Assembly (NCBI RefSeq): GCF_900114605.1
Contig: NZ_FOTP01000006.1
Coordinates: 270,109-334,108, forward strand
DNA length: 64,000 bases
From: Bradyrhizobium sp. NFR13
Lineage (GTDB): Bacteria > Pseudomonadota > Alphaproteobacteria > Rhizobiales > Xanthobacteraceae
Direction of reading: 5' to 3'
The notes beneath the pieces are model-generated. The model had not been told where the DNA came from. It searched no databases and saw nothing but the letters and a program-made list of their open reading frames with translations. Shown here in pieces: positions 17,515 through 26,095 of the stretch; position 1 is the stretch's first letter, and the number at the start of each line of letters is the position of its first letter. The translations under genes were made by a program, and so were the position numbers.

Positions 17515-18204
17515 ATGCTCAATCTTCCGCTCGCTGTGCTTGCCGGTGTCGTAACGATCGCGACACCTTGCACGCTACCGGTATTACCGATCCTGCTCGG
17601 GTCCTCCGTGGGCCAGACCAGCCGCATTCGCCCGGCGCTGATTGCCTTTGGCTTCGTGGTGTCGTTCTCGGCCGTTGCGTTGCTGCTCGGCGGCCTCACA
17701 CAGATCTTCGACTTCGATCCGAACATCCTGCGCACCGTCGCCGCAGTGCTTCTGCTCGGTTTCGGGCTGTTGATGATCTTTCCGACGCCGTTCGAATGGC
17801 TGACGGCCCGGATCGGCGGGCTCGCCAGACAGTCCACTACCACAGATCTCAGCAATCTTGGTGGCTTCGTGCTTGGCACCACGCTGGGCCTCGTCTGGAC
17901 GCCCTGCGCCGGCCCTGTCCTCGGCTCGATCCTCACCATCATCGCAACGTCCAAGGATGTCGCCTGGGCCAGCGTTCTGCTCATTGCCTACACCATCGGT
18001 GCAGCTATCCCGATGCTCATCATCGCCTATGGCGGACAGGCCATCACGACGCGCGTGCGCAGCCTCGCTCGCATCACGCCTCGGCTGCAGCAAGCATTCG
18101 GCGTCATCGTGATCGGCTTCGCGATCGTTTCCTATTTCCAATACGACACGTTGATCGTCGCGTGGCTCACTGGATTTTACCCAAGCGGCCAGATCGGCCT
18201 TTGA
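17515..18204 (+). CDS. CcdA/DsbD-type membrane thiol-disulfide carrier
   Basis: A 229-residue protein with six predicted membrane spans, the CcdA/DsbD transmembrane domain. These proteins carry reducing equivalents from cytosolic thioredoxin across the inner membrane. The two redox cysteines are visible as TIATPCTLPVLP near residue 19 and GLVWTPCAGPVLGS near residue 127, each in the usual helix-breaking context. The thioredoxin-like protein encoded 24 bases downstream is the probable periplasmic acceptor. Together they make a split DipZ-type module. Confidence 0.9.
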   Translation: MLNLPLAVLAGVVTIATPCTLPVLPILLGSSVGQTSRIRPALIAFGFVVSFSAVALLLGGLTQIFDFDPNILRTVAAVLLLGFGLLMIFPTPFEWLTARIGGLARQSTTTDLSNLGGFVLGTTLGLVWTPCAGPVLGSILTIIATSKDVAWASVLLIAYTIGAAIPMLIIAYGGQAITTRVRSLARITPRLQQAFGVIVIGFAIVSYFQYDTLIVAWLTGFYPSGQIGL

Positions 18205-18228
18205 CACTTTGAGACAACGGAGTTTGCC

Positions 18229-18780
18229 ATGACCATACGATCGCTCGCGACATCGGCCTCACTGATCGCGCTGTACCTGTTTGGCGCGACAGCGCCGGGA
18301 TTTAGTGCTGAGACTACGCCGGTGCAGATAGCTGCCGTGCAAGGCATCGCACCGAATTTCATCGGCATCAGCAATTGGTTCAATTCCCCTCCACTCGACA
18401 TCAAGAGCCTGCGCGGCAAGGTCGTACTGGTGGACTTCTGGACCTATGGCTGCATCAACTGCGTCAACACGCTGCCGCATGTCACGGCGCTGCACTCCAA
18501 GTACAAGGATCGCGGTCTCGCCATTGTTGGCGTTCACACGCCGGAATTCCCGTTCGAGAAATCTGCCAGCAATGTACAGAACGCATTGAAGCGCCACGGC
18601 ATCACATATCCCGTGGCACAGGACAATGAGTCCAAGACCTGGAACGCCTACAGCAACCGCTATTGGCCCGCGCAGTATATCGTCGACCAGAGTGGACAAA
18701 TTGTCTACCAGCACGACGGGGAAGGCCAATACGAGCAGATGGATAGTATTATCAAGAAGTTGCTGAGCGCGAACAGCTAA
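18229..18780 (+). CDS. Exported thioredoxin-like protein (DipZ/TlpA type)
   Basis: A 183-residue protein. A signal peptide ends around residue 25. The thioredoxin/redoxin fold at about 40-180 has the active site DFWTYGCINCVNTLPH, a C-I-N-C pair typical of DipZ-like thioredoxins. A cis-Pro region near YWPAQYIVDQSG and a C-terminal helix follow. It would reduce or repair periplasmic thiols using electrons from the CcdA-like protein just upstream. The ATG follows CGGAG. Confidence 0.9.
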   Translation: MTIRSLATSASLIALYLFGATAPGFSAETTPVQIAAVQGIAPNFIGISNWFNSPPLDIKSLRGKVVLVDFWTYGCINCVNTLPHVTALHSKYKDRGLAIVGVHTPEFPFEKSASNVQNALKRHGITYPVAQDNESKTWNAYSNRYWPAQYIVDQSGQIVYQHDGEGQYEQMDSIIKKLLSANS

Positions 18781-18825
18781 ACCTCGAAACCTGCGTATAG
18801 TAGGCTTAGCCGCAACACCATGATA

Positions 18826-18858
18826 GCATCCGTCCGGTAACTAAAATTGGACGGATGC
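18826..18858 (+). promoter_or_regulatory. Stem-loop covering the cydA ribosome site and first start codon
   Basis: A perfect 10-base-pair inverted repeat, GCATCCGTCC (18826-18835) and GGACGGATGC (18849-18858), with a 13-base AT-rich loop. The right arm contains the GGA ribosome site and the ATG at 18855. In RNA this would hide the translation start; in DNA it could be an operator or a terminator for the upstream redox pair. Confidence 0.5.
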
Positions 18859-20270
18859 AGATGTTCGAAGGCTTTGACCCTGTCATATTAGCCCGAGCGC
18901 AATTTGCGTTCACGATGTCATTTCACATCATCTTTCCCGCGTTCTCGATCGGGCTCGCGAGCTATCTCGCCGTGCTCGAAGCACTCTGGCTGTGGACCGG
19001 GCGCGACGTCTTTCTCAACCTGTTCAATTACTGGCTCAAGATCTTCGCTGTGGCCTTTGGCATGGGTGTGGTCTCGGGTATCGTGATGTCCTACCAGTTC
19101 GGTACCAACTGGTCGGCCTTCTCCGACAAGGCAGGACCGATCATCGGCCCGCTGATGGCCTATGAAGTCCTCACCGCCTTCTTCCTTGAGGCTGGCTTTC
19201 TCGGCGTCATGCTGTTCGGGCTTCAACGCGTCGGACCAAGGCTGCATTTCTTCGCCACGCTGATGGTCGCGATTGGCACGCTGTTTTCGGCCTTCTGGAT
19301 TCTCTCCGCGAATTCCTGGATGCAGACGCCGGCCGGCTACAGCATCAATGCTGCCGGCCAGTTCGTTGCCGCCGACTGGTGGAAGGTGATCTTCAATCCG
19401 TCCTTCCCGTATCGTCTCGTGCACATGGTGCTGGCGGCCTATCTCACAACGGCTTTCGTGGTCGGCGCGGTTGGCGCCTGGCATCTGCTCAAGGATACGC
19501 GCCTGCCCGGCCCGCGCGTGATGTTCTCCATGGCGATGTGGATGGCGACACTGGTCGCCCCGCTGCAGATTCTTGCCGGCGATCAGCACGGCCTCAACAC
19601 GCTTGAGCACCAGCCAACCAAGATCATGGCCATGGAAGGCCATTTCGAGAGCCATCCCCATGGCGCGCCGCTGATCCTGTTCGGTCTCCCGAGCCAGGCC
19701 GAAGGCAAAGTGAACTACGCCATCGAGATACCCAAGCTCGGATCGCTGATCCTGAAGCACGACCTGAATGCGCCGATGGCCGGGCTCGATACTGTTCCGC
19801 GCGAGAACTGGCCGCCGGTGCCGGTGACGTTCTGGTCGTTCCGCATCATGGTCGGCATCGGCTTTCTGATGCTGGGGCTGGGACTGCTGAGCCTCTTCAT
19901 GCGCTTCCGCGGCAAGTTCTATGAGTCGCGCTTGCTTCACAGCTTTGCGCTCGCGATGGGCCCGGCCGGCTTCATCGCCGTGCTAGCCGGCTGGGTGACA
20001 ACCGAAACGGGGCGGCAACCGTTCACGGTGTTCGGCCTGCTGCGGACAAGTGATTCGGTTTCACCGCTGGCGGCGCCAGCCGTTGCGTCGTCGCTGATCG
20101 CCTTCGCCATCGTCTATTTCCTGGTCTTCGCCGCCGGCACGATTTATCTGCTCCGGCTCATGGCCGCGCCGCCGCATCATGATGAGCAAGGCCCGGCCGG
20201 CAACGTCCCGAGTCGCGCGGCGGGCATTACCCCGGCTGTGGGTGCAACCGCATCGGGGCGCGCATCATGA
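18855..20270 (+). CDS. cydA: Cyanide-insensitive bd-type quinol oxidase subunit I
   Basis: A 471-residue inner-membrane subunit that reduces oxygen with quinol electrons and carries the haems. It is the short-Q-loop CioA type. N-terminal ILARAQFAFTMSFHIIFPAF contains the b595-type His ligand. GDQHGLNTLEHQPTKIMAMEG carries the second conserved His. GWVTTETGRQPFTVFGLLRT is the conserved post-Q-loop motif. About nine membrane spans are predicted. A second ATG lies two codons in, at 18861. The start lies in a hairpin (separate entry). cydB overlaps its 3' end by ATGA. CIO enzymes serve respiration under cyanide or low-proton-efficiency conditions. Confidence 0.95.
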   Translation: MQMFEGFDPVILARAQFAFTMSFHIIFPAFSIGLASYLAVLEALWLWTGRDVFLNLFNYWLKIFAVAFGMGVVSGIVMSYQFGTNWSAFSDKAGPIIGPLMAYEVLTAFFLEAGFLGVMLFGLQRVGPRLHFFATLMVAIGTLFSAFWILSANSWMQTPAGYSINAAGQFVAADWWKVIFNPSFPYRLVHMVLAAYLTTAFVVGAVGAWHLLKDTRLPGPRVMFSMAMWMATLVAPLQILAGDQHGLNTLEHQPTKIMAMEGHFESHPHGAPLILFGLPSQAEGKVNYAIEIPKLGSLILKHDLNAPMAGLDTVPRENWPPVPVTFWSFRIMVGIGFLMLGLGLLSLFMRFRGKFYESRLLHSFALAMGPAGFIAVLAGWVTTETGRQPFTVFGLLRTSDSVSPLAAPAVASSLIAFAIVYFLVFAAGTIYLLRLMAAPPHHDEQGPAGNVPSRAAGITPAVGATASGRAS

Positions 20271-21268
20271 TCGATATCGCGGTCGTCTGGGCCTTCATCA
20301 TCGCCTTTGCCGTCTTCGTCTATGTCGTGATGGACGGCTTCGATCTCGGCCTCGGCATGCTGTTCCCACTCTTCCCGAAGAAGGAAGACCGTGACGTCAT
20401 GATGAACTCGGTCGCCCCGGTCTGGGACGGCAACGAGACCTGGCTGGTGCTCGGCGGCGGAGGGCTGATGGCGGCGTTTCCGCTGGCCTATGCGGTGCTG
20501 ATGCCGGCGCTCTATACGCCGATGATTGTGATGCTGCTCGGCCTCGTGTTTCGCGGCGTCGCTTTCGAATTCCGCTGGCGCACCACGCGCGAGCGAAATC
20601 TGTGGGACATCGCTTTCGCCGGCGGATCGCTGATGGCCACACTGGCGCAGGGCGTGGCGCTCGGCGCGATCCTGCAAGGCATCGTCGTCAATGGTCGCCA
20701 CTATGGCGGCGGCTGGTGGGACTGGCTGACACCGTTCAGCGTCCTGACCGGCCTCGCACTGATGGCCGGCTACGGCCTGCTCGGTGCCACCTGGCTGGTG
20801 TTGAAGACCGAAGGCGCGTTGCGCGATCAGGCCTATCGGCTGAGCTGGTGGCTGCTATTCGCCATGCTCGCCGCCATCGGTCTCGTCAGCATCGCGACGC
20901 CATTTCTGGATGCCGAATATGCGCGGCGCTGGTTCGCCTGGCCCAACATCATCCTGACGGCGCCGGTGCCGATTGCGGTTGCTGCCATCACGGCGCTCTT
21001 GATGCGAAGCCTCGCGGCCAAACAGGATTACCGGCCGTTCTTCCTGTCGCTGGCGCTGTTCGCATTGTCCTATGCCGGATTGGGCATCAGCATGTGGCCC
21101 TATATCGTACCGCGCAGCATCACCATCTGGCAGGCCGCGTCCCCCGACAACAGCCTGCATTTCATGAGCTATGGCGTCGCCGTGCTGGTTCCCATCATCC
21201 TCGGCTACACCGCCTGGGCCTATTACGTGTTTCGTGGCAAGGTTCGCGCCGGCGCGGGCTATCACTGA
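20267..21268 (+). CDS. cydB: Cyanide-insensitive bd-type quinol oxidase subunit II
   Basis: A 333-residue partner of CydA with about eight membrane spans. The N-terminal YVVMDGFDLGLGMLFPLFP and VAPVWDGNETWLVLGGGGLMAAFP motifs are diagnostic for CydB/CioB. It overlaps cydA by ATGA, and its stop overlaps the next small gene by one base. Translational coupling across all three genes is therefore likely. Confidence 0.95.
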   Translation: MIDIAVVWAFIIAFAVFVYVVMDGFDLGLGMLFPLFPKKEDRDVMMNSVAPVWDGNETWLVLGGGGLMAAFPLAYAVLMPALYTPMIVMLLGLVFRGVAFEFRWRTTRERNLWDIAFAGGSLMATLAQGVALGAILQGIVVNGRHYGGGWWDWLTPFSVLTGLALMAGYGLLGATWLVLKTEGALRDQAYRLSWWLLFAMLAAIGLVSIATPFLDAEYARRWFAWPNIILTAPVPIAVAAITALLMRSLAAKQDYRPFFLSLALFALSYAGLGISMWPYIVPRSITIWQAASPDNSLHFMSYGVAVLVPIILGYTAWAYYVFRGKVRAGAGYH

Positions 21269-21417
21269 TGACACCTGCATCGCAGCAAAAGCCCGGCTCT
21301 TTGGGCAAGCGCCCGCTGATGCAGCGCCTATTGTGGTTTGTTGCGCTGTGGCTGGGCGGCGTCGCCAGTGTGACCCTCGTCAGCTACGTGCTGCGACTGT
21401 GGATCGCACCGAAATAG
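21268..21417 (+). CDS. DUF2474-like small membrane subunit of the CIO oxidase
   Basis: A 49-residue protein with a basic N-terminus (SLGKRPLMQR) and a single membrane span WFVALWLGGVASVTLVSYVL, ending WIAPK. Small single-span proteins of the DUF2474 family typically follow cioAB and play a role like CydX in oxidase assembly or stability. The ATG shares its A with the cydB stop (TGATG), so it is translated by re-initiation. The family call is from size, context and sequence style. Confidence 0.8.
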   Translation: MTPASQQKPGSLGKRPLMQRLLWFVALWLGGVASVTLVSYVLRLWIAPK

Positions 21418-21474
21418 ACGCGGTGACCTTTAATCAAATCGTCACCCGCGGACGGCAAATATGCCGGCGACTCA

Positions 21475-21496
21475 CGACGTCCGCGCGCGGACGTCG
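21475..21496. terminator. 22-base perfect palindrome after the oxidase operon
   Basis: The sequence CGACGTCCGCG and its exact reverse complement abut at 21475-21496, giving an 11-base-pair symmetrical palindrome 58 bases after the last oxidase gene. No T tract follows. It could be a Rho-assisted terminator or an operator for the downstream L,D-transpeptidase. Confidence 0.4.
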
Positions 21497-21576
21497 CTAT
21501 GCCAGCTGATTTCATGGTTCCCGTGATTTGGCTGGGATGATACAGAATATCGGACGCGAAACCGGAGATGCCTGCG

Positions 21577-22179
21577 ATGATCAACATACGCCGCCTGCTT
21601 GGCTTTCAGCTCGTCGCCGCAGCCAGCTTGATGTTGTCGATCACGCAAGGCCTCGCTCAGCAGCCGCGTCCGGATGTTGGCGACGAGCCCGGGCTGATTG
21701 CCGACGACTCCGTTCAGCTTGAACCGGAATTCCAGAAGCAGATGGTGCTGTACCGCACCACCGAGGCGCCGGGCACCATCATCATCGCGACATCCGAACG
21801 CCATCTCTACGTGGTGCAAGGCAATGGTCGCGCATTGCGTTACGGCATCGGCGTCGGCCGCGACGGCTTCCAGTGGCAGGGTCTGCTAAAAATCTCGCGC
21901 AAGGCGGAATGGCCGGACTGGACGCCGCCGCCGGAAATGATCGCGCGCCAACCCTATCTGCCGCGCTTCATGGCTGGCGGCCCCGGCAATCCGCTCGGTG
22001 CCCGCGCGCTCTATCTCGGCGCCACCGTCTATCGCATCCACGGCACCAACCGGCCCGACACCATCGGCACCGCCGTGTCGTCCGGATGCTTCCGTCTGGT
22101 CAATGCCGATGTCGCCGACCTCTATGACCGGATCCCGGTGGGCACCAAGGTCATCGTGCGGCAAAAGCCTGAAATCTGA
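21577..22179 (+). CDS. L,D-transpeptidase (YkuD domain)
   Basis: A 200-residue exported protein. A signal peptide ends near residue 28 (GLAQQ). The YkuD catalytic domain spans about 64-195. Active-site pattern: His155 in VYRIHGTNRPDTIG and catalytic Cys171 in AVSSGCFRLVNADV. Such enzymes make 3-3 cross-links in peptidoglycan or attach proteins to it in the periplasm. Two ATGs are in frame; 21577 is preferred because GGAG precedes it by eight bases, whereas it directly abuts the ATG at 21568. Confidence 0.92.
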   Translation: MINIRRLLGFQLVAAASLMLSITQGLAQQPRPDVGDEPGLIADDSVQLEPEFQKQMVLYRTTEAPGTIIIATSERHLYVVQGNGRALRYGIGVGRDGFQWQGLLKISRKAEWPDWTPPPEMIARQPYLPRFMAGGPGNPLGARALYLGATVYRIHGTNRPDTIGTAVSSGCFRLVNADVADLYDRIPVGTKVIVRQKPEI

Positions 22180-22257
22180 TCCTGCGCGCGATCGCGCAGC
22201 TCTTCGATCCAGCTTTTCTCTGACACACCTAATCACGGACAATGGGGCGGACTTCGC

Positions 22258-23304
22258 ATGGGGATGAAGCGGAACTTCACGACCGGGCTGGCCATCGGCC
22301 TGGCGGTTGCCACTGCAGTGGCTGCGGCTGCGATCACCTATGAGCGCTACGACACCAAGACGCTGAAGCGCACGGTCAAGCGCGATGCCGTGTTGTGCGG
22401 CGTCAATACCGGCCTGCCCGGCTTCTCGTCGCCGGATGCGCAGGGCACCTGGAGCGGCTTCGATGTCGACTTCTGCCGGGCCGTCGCCGCTGCGATCTTC
22501 AACGATCCGAAGAAGGTAACTTTCGTCCCGCTCGACGCCTCCGACCGCTTCAAGGAGCTGCAGAGCCGGAAGGTCGATATCCTGTCGCGCAACTCCACCT
22601 GGAGCATGTCGCGCGAAACCAATTACGACCTCTACTTCCCCGCCGTGTCCTATTATGACGGCCAGGGCTTCATGGTGCCGAAGTCCCGCAAGATCGATTC
22701 CGCGCTGGAGCTCGATGGCAGCAAGGTCTGCGTCCAGGACGGCACCACGACGGTGCTGAACCTTGCCGACTACTTCCGCAGCAACAACATCAAATACACC
22801 GAAATGAAGTTCCCGAAGCTGGACGATGTGCTCAAGGCCTATAATTCCGGCCAGTGCGACACTTTCACGGCAGATGCGTCGCAGCTCTATGCGCTGCGCC
22901 TGACCATGAGCAAGCCCGACGACCACCTGATCCTGCCAGATGTCATCTCCAAGGAGCCGCTGGCCCCCGTGGTGCGCCAGCGTGACGACGACTGGATGAT
23001 GATCGTGAAGTGGACGCTCTACGCCATGATCAATGCCGAAGAGCTCGGCATCACCTCGAAGAACATCGACGAAGCGCTGAAGTCCAAGAAGCCCGACGTG
23101 ATGCGTCTGGTCGGCACCGAAGGCGCTTACGGCGAAGACCTCAGCCTTCCGAAAGACTGGGCCGCCCGCATCATCCGCCATGTCGGCAATTACGGCGAAG
23201 TCTACGACCGCAATATCGGCGAAGGCTCGAAGCTGAAAATCCCGCGTGGGCTCAACCAGATCTGGAGCGCCGGTGGCATTCAATACGCGCCGCCGATCAG
23301 ATGA
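22258..23304 (+). CDS. Polar amino acid ABC transporter binding protein (AapJ/BztA-like)
   Basis: A 348-residue periplasmic binding protein. An N-terminal hydrophobic segment serves as signal or anchor. The SBP_bac_3 domain follows, with LCGVNTGLPGFSSPDAQGTW, GFDVDFCRAVAAAIF and SRNSTWSMSRE, the hallmark pattern of general L-amino-acid transporters AapJ/BztA. QCDTFTADASQLYALRL and the terminal RGLNQIWSAGGIQYAPP are also typical. The usual aapQMP permease and ATPase genes do not follow, so this is an orphan copy. Confidence 0.9.
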   Translation: MGMKRNFTTGLAIGLAVATAVAAAAITYERYDTKTLKRTVKRDAVLCGVNTGLPGFSSPDAQGTWSGFDVDFCRAVAAAIFNDPKKVTFVPLDASDRFKELQSRKVDILSRNSTWSMSRETNYDLYFPAVSYYDGQGFMVPKSRKIDSALELDGSKVCVQDGTTTVLNLADYFRSNNIKYTEMKFPKLDDVLKAYNSGQCDTFTADASQLYALRLTMSKPDDHLILPDVISKEPLAPVVRQRDDDWMMIVKWTLYAMINAEELGITSKNIDEALKSKKPDVMRLVGTEGAYGEDLSLPKDWAARIIRHVGNYGEVYDRNIGEGSKLKIPRGLNQIWSAGGIQYAPPIR

Positions 23305-23318
23305 ACAATTATTCTCAA

Positions 23319-23423
23319 CTGTCGTCGCCCGGCTTGCCCGGGCGACCCAGTACACACCGTCTCCTCAACGAGAACCGCAACACCTGCGTTTACTGGATCA
23401 CCCGCTTTCGCGGGTGATGACAG
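23319..23423. repeat. Dispersed inverted-repeat element, copy 1
   Basis: A 105-base intergenic element with imperfect terminal inverted repeats: CTGTCGTCGCCCG at the left, and CGGGTGATGACAG at the right. Each end forms its own hairpin: GTCGCCCGG/CCCGGGCGAC on the left, and ATCACCCGC/GCGGGTGAT on the right. The right half, including CCTGCGTTTACTGGATCACC, matches copy 2 at 47714-47817 in reverse orientation. It is an REP/MITE-like repeat between an SBP gene and a convergent acyl-CoA dehydrogenase. Confidence 0.85.
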
Positions 23424-23440
23424 ACTGAGGTGGTTAGGCC

Positions 23441-24577
23441 TCAATAATTCTTCAGCCGCGCCAGCTGATCGGCGTGGTAATTACTGTCCCCCAGCAATTC
23501 CTGACACACCCGCGCCCGCTTCATGAAGAAGCCGATGTCGAACTGGTCGGTCATGCCCATGCCGCCATGCATCTGCACGCCCTCCTGCACGGCGAGCGTC
23601 GCCGTGGTGCCGGCCTTGGCCTTGGCGACGGCAATCGCCGCCGGCGCCGTCGGCGCGCCGTCGTCGATGAGCTGCAGCGCCTTCAGCACCGCCGCGCGGG
23701 TCACTTCGATCTCGGTATAGAGATGCGCGGCGCGGTGCTGCAGCGCCTGGAATTCACCGATCAGTTTGCCGAATTGCTTGCGCTCCTTGAGATAGGACAC
23801 GGTGCGGCCGAATACTTCGTCTGACAGGCCGACCATTTCGGCGGCGACGGCGCCGCGGCCGATATTCAGCACGCTGTCCAGCAATGCGCCGCCCTGATCG
23901 ACATCGCCGAGCACACTGTCGGCGGTGACCTCCACATCGTCGAACGTGATCCGCGCTGCATTGTGCGAATCCACCATCGCGGTGCGCTCAACGGAGATGC
24001 CCTTGGCCTTCGGATCGACAAGAAACAGCGTGAGCCCATCGCGCTCACCCGGCGCGCCTGCGCTACGCCCCGCGACGATCAGGAGGTCGGCGGTGTGGCC
24101 ATCGACGACGAAGGCCTTCGCGCCGTTCAGCTTAAAACCGTTGCCAGAGCGCGCGGCCTTCATCGCCGTCTGCAGCGGACGATGCTTCGCACCTTCATCG
24201 ATCGCGAGCGCGGTCAACAGCGCACCATCGGCAATCTTCGGCAGATAGTCCGCCTTCTGCGCATCGCTGCCGTGCTTCAAAGCGGACACACCGAGCACAG
24301 CCGTGGACAGGAACGGCGACGGCATCAGCGTGTGGCCGATTTCCTCCATCACCACGCCGGCCTCGACTGCGCCGAGCCCACTGCCACCGAATGCCTCCGG
24401 AACCAGCAGTCCGGCAAACCCCATCTCGGAAAACGTGCGCCAGTAGTCGCGCGAAAACCCGGTCGCATCCTTGGCGTCCCGCAATTGCCGGAAGTGACTG
24501 ACCGGCGCCTTGTCGCCGATAAAGCCACGGGCGCTGTCGCGCAGCATAGTCTGTTCTTCGTTGAGGAGGAGAGGCAT
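23441..24577 (-). CDS. Acyl-CoA dehydrogenase
   Basis: About 378 residues of the FAD-dependent acyl-CoA dehydrogenase family, which oxidises acyl-CoA thioesters to enoyl-CoA. The N-terminal helical domain starts MPLLLNEEQTMLRDSARGF. FAD/acyl-binding motifs appear in the middle. The C-terminal domain contains RKQFGKLIGEFQALQHRAAH and EGVQMHGGMGMTDQFDIGF. The frame is open upstream to 24664, but the ATG at 24577 matches the family N-terminus. It is downstream of and parallel to a second, larger dehydrogenase, so the two may form a heteromeric pair. The substrate is not known. Confidence 0.92.
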   Translation of the reverse strand: MPLLLNEEQTMLRDSARGFIGDKAPVSHFRQLRDAKDATGFSRDYWRTFSEMGFAGLLVPEAFGGSGLGAVEAGVVMEEIGHTLMPSPFLSTAVLGVSALKHGSDAQKADYLPKIADGALLTALAIDEGAKHRPLQTAMKAARSGNGFKLNGAKAFVVDGHTADLLIVAGRSAGAPGERDGLTLFLVDPKAKGISVERTAMVDSHNAARITFDDVEVTADSVLGDVDQGGALLDSVLNIGRGAVAAEMVGLSDEVFGRTVSYLKERKQFGKLIGEFQALQHRAAHLYTEIEVTRAAVLKALQLIDDGAPTAPAAIAVAKAKAGTTATLAVQEGVQMHGGMGMTDQFDIGFFMKRARVCQELLGDSNYHADQLARLKNY

Positions 24578-24629
24578 GGGTGCGATCCGATAATGAAGGT
24601 CTTTCGACCGAATTGATCCGAAACTCAGT

Positions 24630-24727
24630 CCCTCATGGAGGCGCAAGGCGCCGTCTCGAACCATGAGATGTTCATGTCCGCCGCCATCCTTCGAGACGCG
24701 CGCGTTGCGCGCTCCTCAGAATGAGGG
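24630..24727. repeat. Palindromic intergenic repeat (REP-like)
   Basis: Sequence between the two acyl-CoA dehydrogenase genes contains two related palindromic halves: CCTCATGGAGGCGCAAGGCG followed by CCGTCTCGAACCATGAG, and CATCCTTCGAGACGCGCGCG followed by TTGCGCGCTCCTCAGAATGA. The second folds into a GC-rich stem around GCGCGCGTTGCGCGC. This pattern is typical of the short REP-like elements scattered in Rhizobiales intergenic space. No second copy was noticed in this window. Confidence 0.55.
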
Positions 24728-24738
24728 TGGCGTGAGGC

Positions 24739-25923
24739 CTAAGCCCCCGGCAAATCCAGAATGCGTTTGGCGACAATCCCCAGCATCACCTCGCTGGTGC
24801 CGCCTTCGATCGAATTTGCCTTGGTGCGCAGCCACGCACGCGGACGCGCGCCTTCATGGGATCGCTGGCTTTCCCATTCCAGCGCATCGATGCCGCCTGA
24901 TGACATCAGGATCTCATGGCGCCTTTTGTTAAGTTCGGTACCGTAGTATTTCATCGCCGACGAAAACGCCGGATGCGCCTGCCCGGCTTTCGCCAGATCG
25001 ACCGCACGCTCGGCCGCGCAGGCCAATGCCGCCTCATCGACTTCGAAGCTTGCGATCTGCCCGCGCAACATCGCATCATCGAGACGGCCCTGCGCATCGG
25101 CGCCGATGGAGTCGACCGCGATCTGGCCGAGCGGCCGGCCAGCGCCGCGCTCACCCATGCCGGAGATCATCGCGCGTTCATGCTGCAGCAGATATTTCGC
25201 GACATCCCAGCCGCGATTGACGGTGCCGAGCACATGCGACTTCGGCACGCGCACATTGTCGAAGAAGGTTTCGCAGAACGGCGACTTGCCGGAGATCAGC
25301 AGGATCGGCTTGGTCGAGACACCCTTCGACGTCATGTCGAACAGGATGAAGCTGATGCCATCATGTTTTTTGCCGGACGCGTCGGTACGCACCAGACAGA
25401 AGATCCAGTCGGCATAATTCGCATAGGACGTCCAGATCTTCTGGCCCGTGATGAGATAGTCGTCGCCGTCGCTCTCGGCGCGGGTCTGGAGCGAGGCGAG
25501 ATCGGATCCGGCATTGGGTTCGGAATAGCCCTGGCACCAGCGGATCAGACCTGCAGCGATCTTCGGCAGATGCTCCTGCTTCTGGGCGTCGGTGCCATAT
25601 TTCAGCAATGCGGGCCCGAGCATGGAAATTCCGAACGACACCAAAGGCAGACGGGCCGAGATCGCTGCCATTTCCTGGCGCAGGATCTTCGTCTGTTCTC
25701 CGTCGAGTCCGCCGCCGCCATATTCCTTTGGCCAATGCGGCACGGTCCAGCCCTTGTCGCGCATCCGTTCGAACCAGAGACGCTGCGGCTCGGATGAATA
25801 TTTGGCATTACGTCCGCCCCAGAACGTATCTTCGTCCGAACTCATCGGCTTGCGCATCTCCGGCGGGCAATTGGCCTCGAGCCAGGCGCGCGTCTCGCTG
25901 CGAAATTGATCGAGATCCGACAT
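24739..25923 (-). CDS. Acyl-CoA dehydrogenase, larger paralogue
   Basis: About 394 residues, an acyl-CoA dehydrogenase with the extended N-terminus MSDLDQFRSETRAWLEANCP seen in FadE/IpdE-type enzymes. Landmarks are WCQGYSEPNAGSDLASLQTR (flavin site), TSYANYADWIFCLVRTD, and the C-terminal ANSIEGGTSEVMLGIVAKRI. The last of these includes the family Glu/Gly-rich segment. The open frame extends to 26148, but the ATG at 25923 follows GGA at good spacing and fits the family start. It is transcribed ahead of the second dehydrogenase; a role in fatty-acid, steroid or aromatic acyl-CoA breakdown is possible. Confidence 0.9.
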   Translation of the reverse strand: MSDLDQFRSETRAWLEANCPPEMRKPMSSDEDTFWGGRNAKYSSEPQRLWFERMRDKGWTVPHWPKEYGGGGLDGEQTKILRQEMAAISARLPLVSFGISMLGPALLKYGTDAQKQEHLPKIAAGLIRWCQGYSEPNAGSDLASLQTRAESDGDDYLITGQKIWTSYANYADWIFCLVRTDASGKKHDGISFILFDMTSKGVSTKPILLISGKSPFCETFFDNVRVPKSHVLGTVNRGWDVAKYLLQHERAMISGMGERGAGRPLGQIAVDSIGADAQGRLDDAMLRGQIASFEVDEAALACAAERAVDLAKAGQAHPAFSSAMKYYGTELNKRRHEILMSSGGIDALEWESQRSHEGARPRAWLRTKANSIEGGTSEVMLGIVAKRILDLPGA

Positions 25924-26095
25924 CAGCGTTTCCATCCGTTTTGTGCGCGGGATGCCGAGCATCCGCAATGTTGTTGAGCGAAGCTTACTCGCCACTTCGT
26001 GGAATTCAATGGCTTGCTGCAAAGCGGAAGTAGTCAGGCTCGCCATTCCGGTGTATCGCCAGAGGACAGCGAGCAAAAACACACGAGGAAACAAC

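Noticed and set aside
21886..23355. A 489-codon minus-strand open frame opposite the L,D-transpeptidase and binding protein
   Set aside because: It spans two real genes on the other strand and shows shadow composition.
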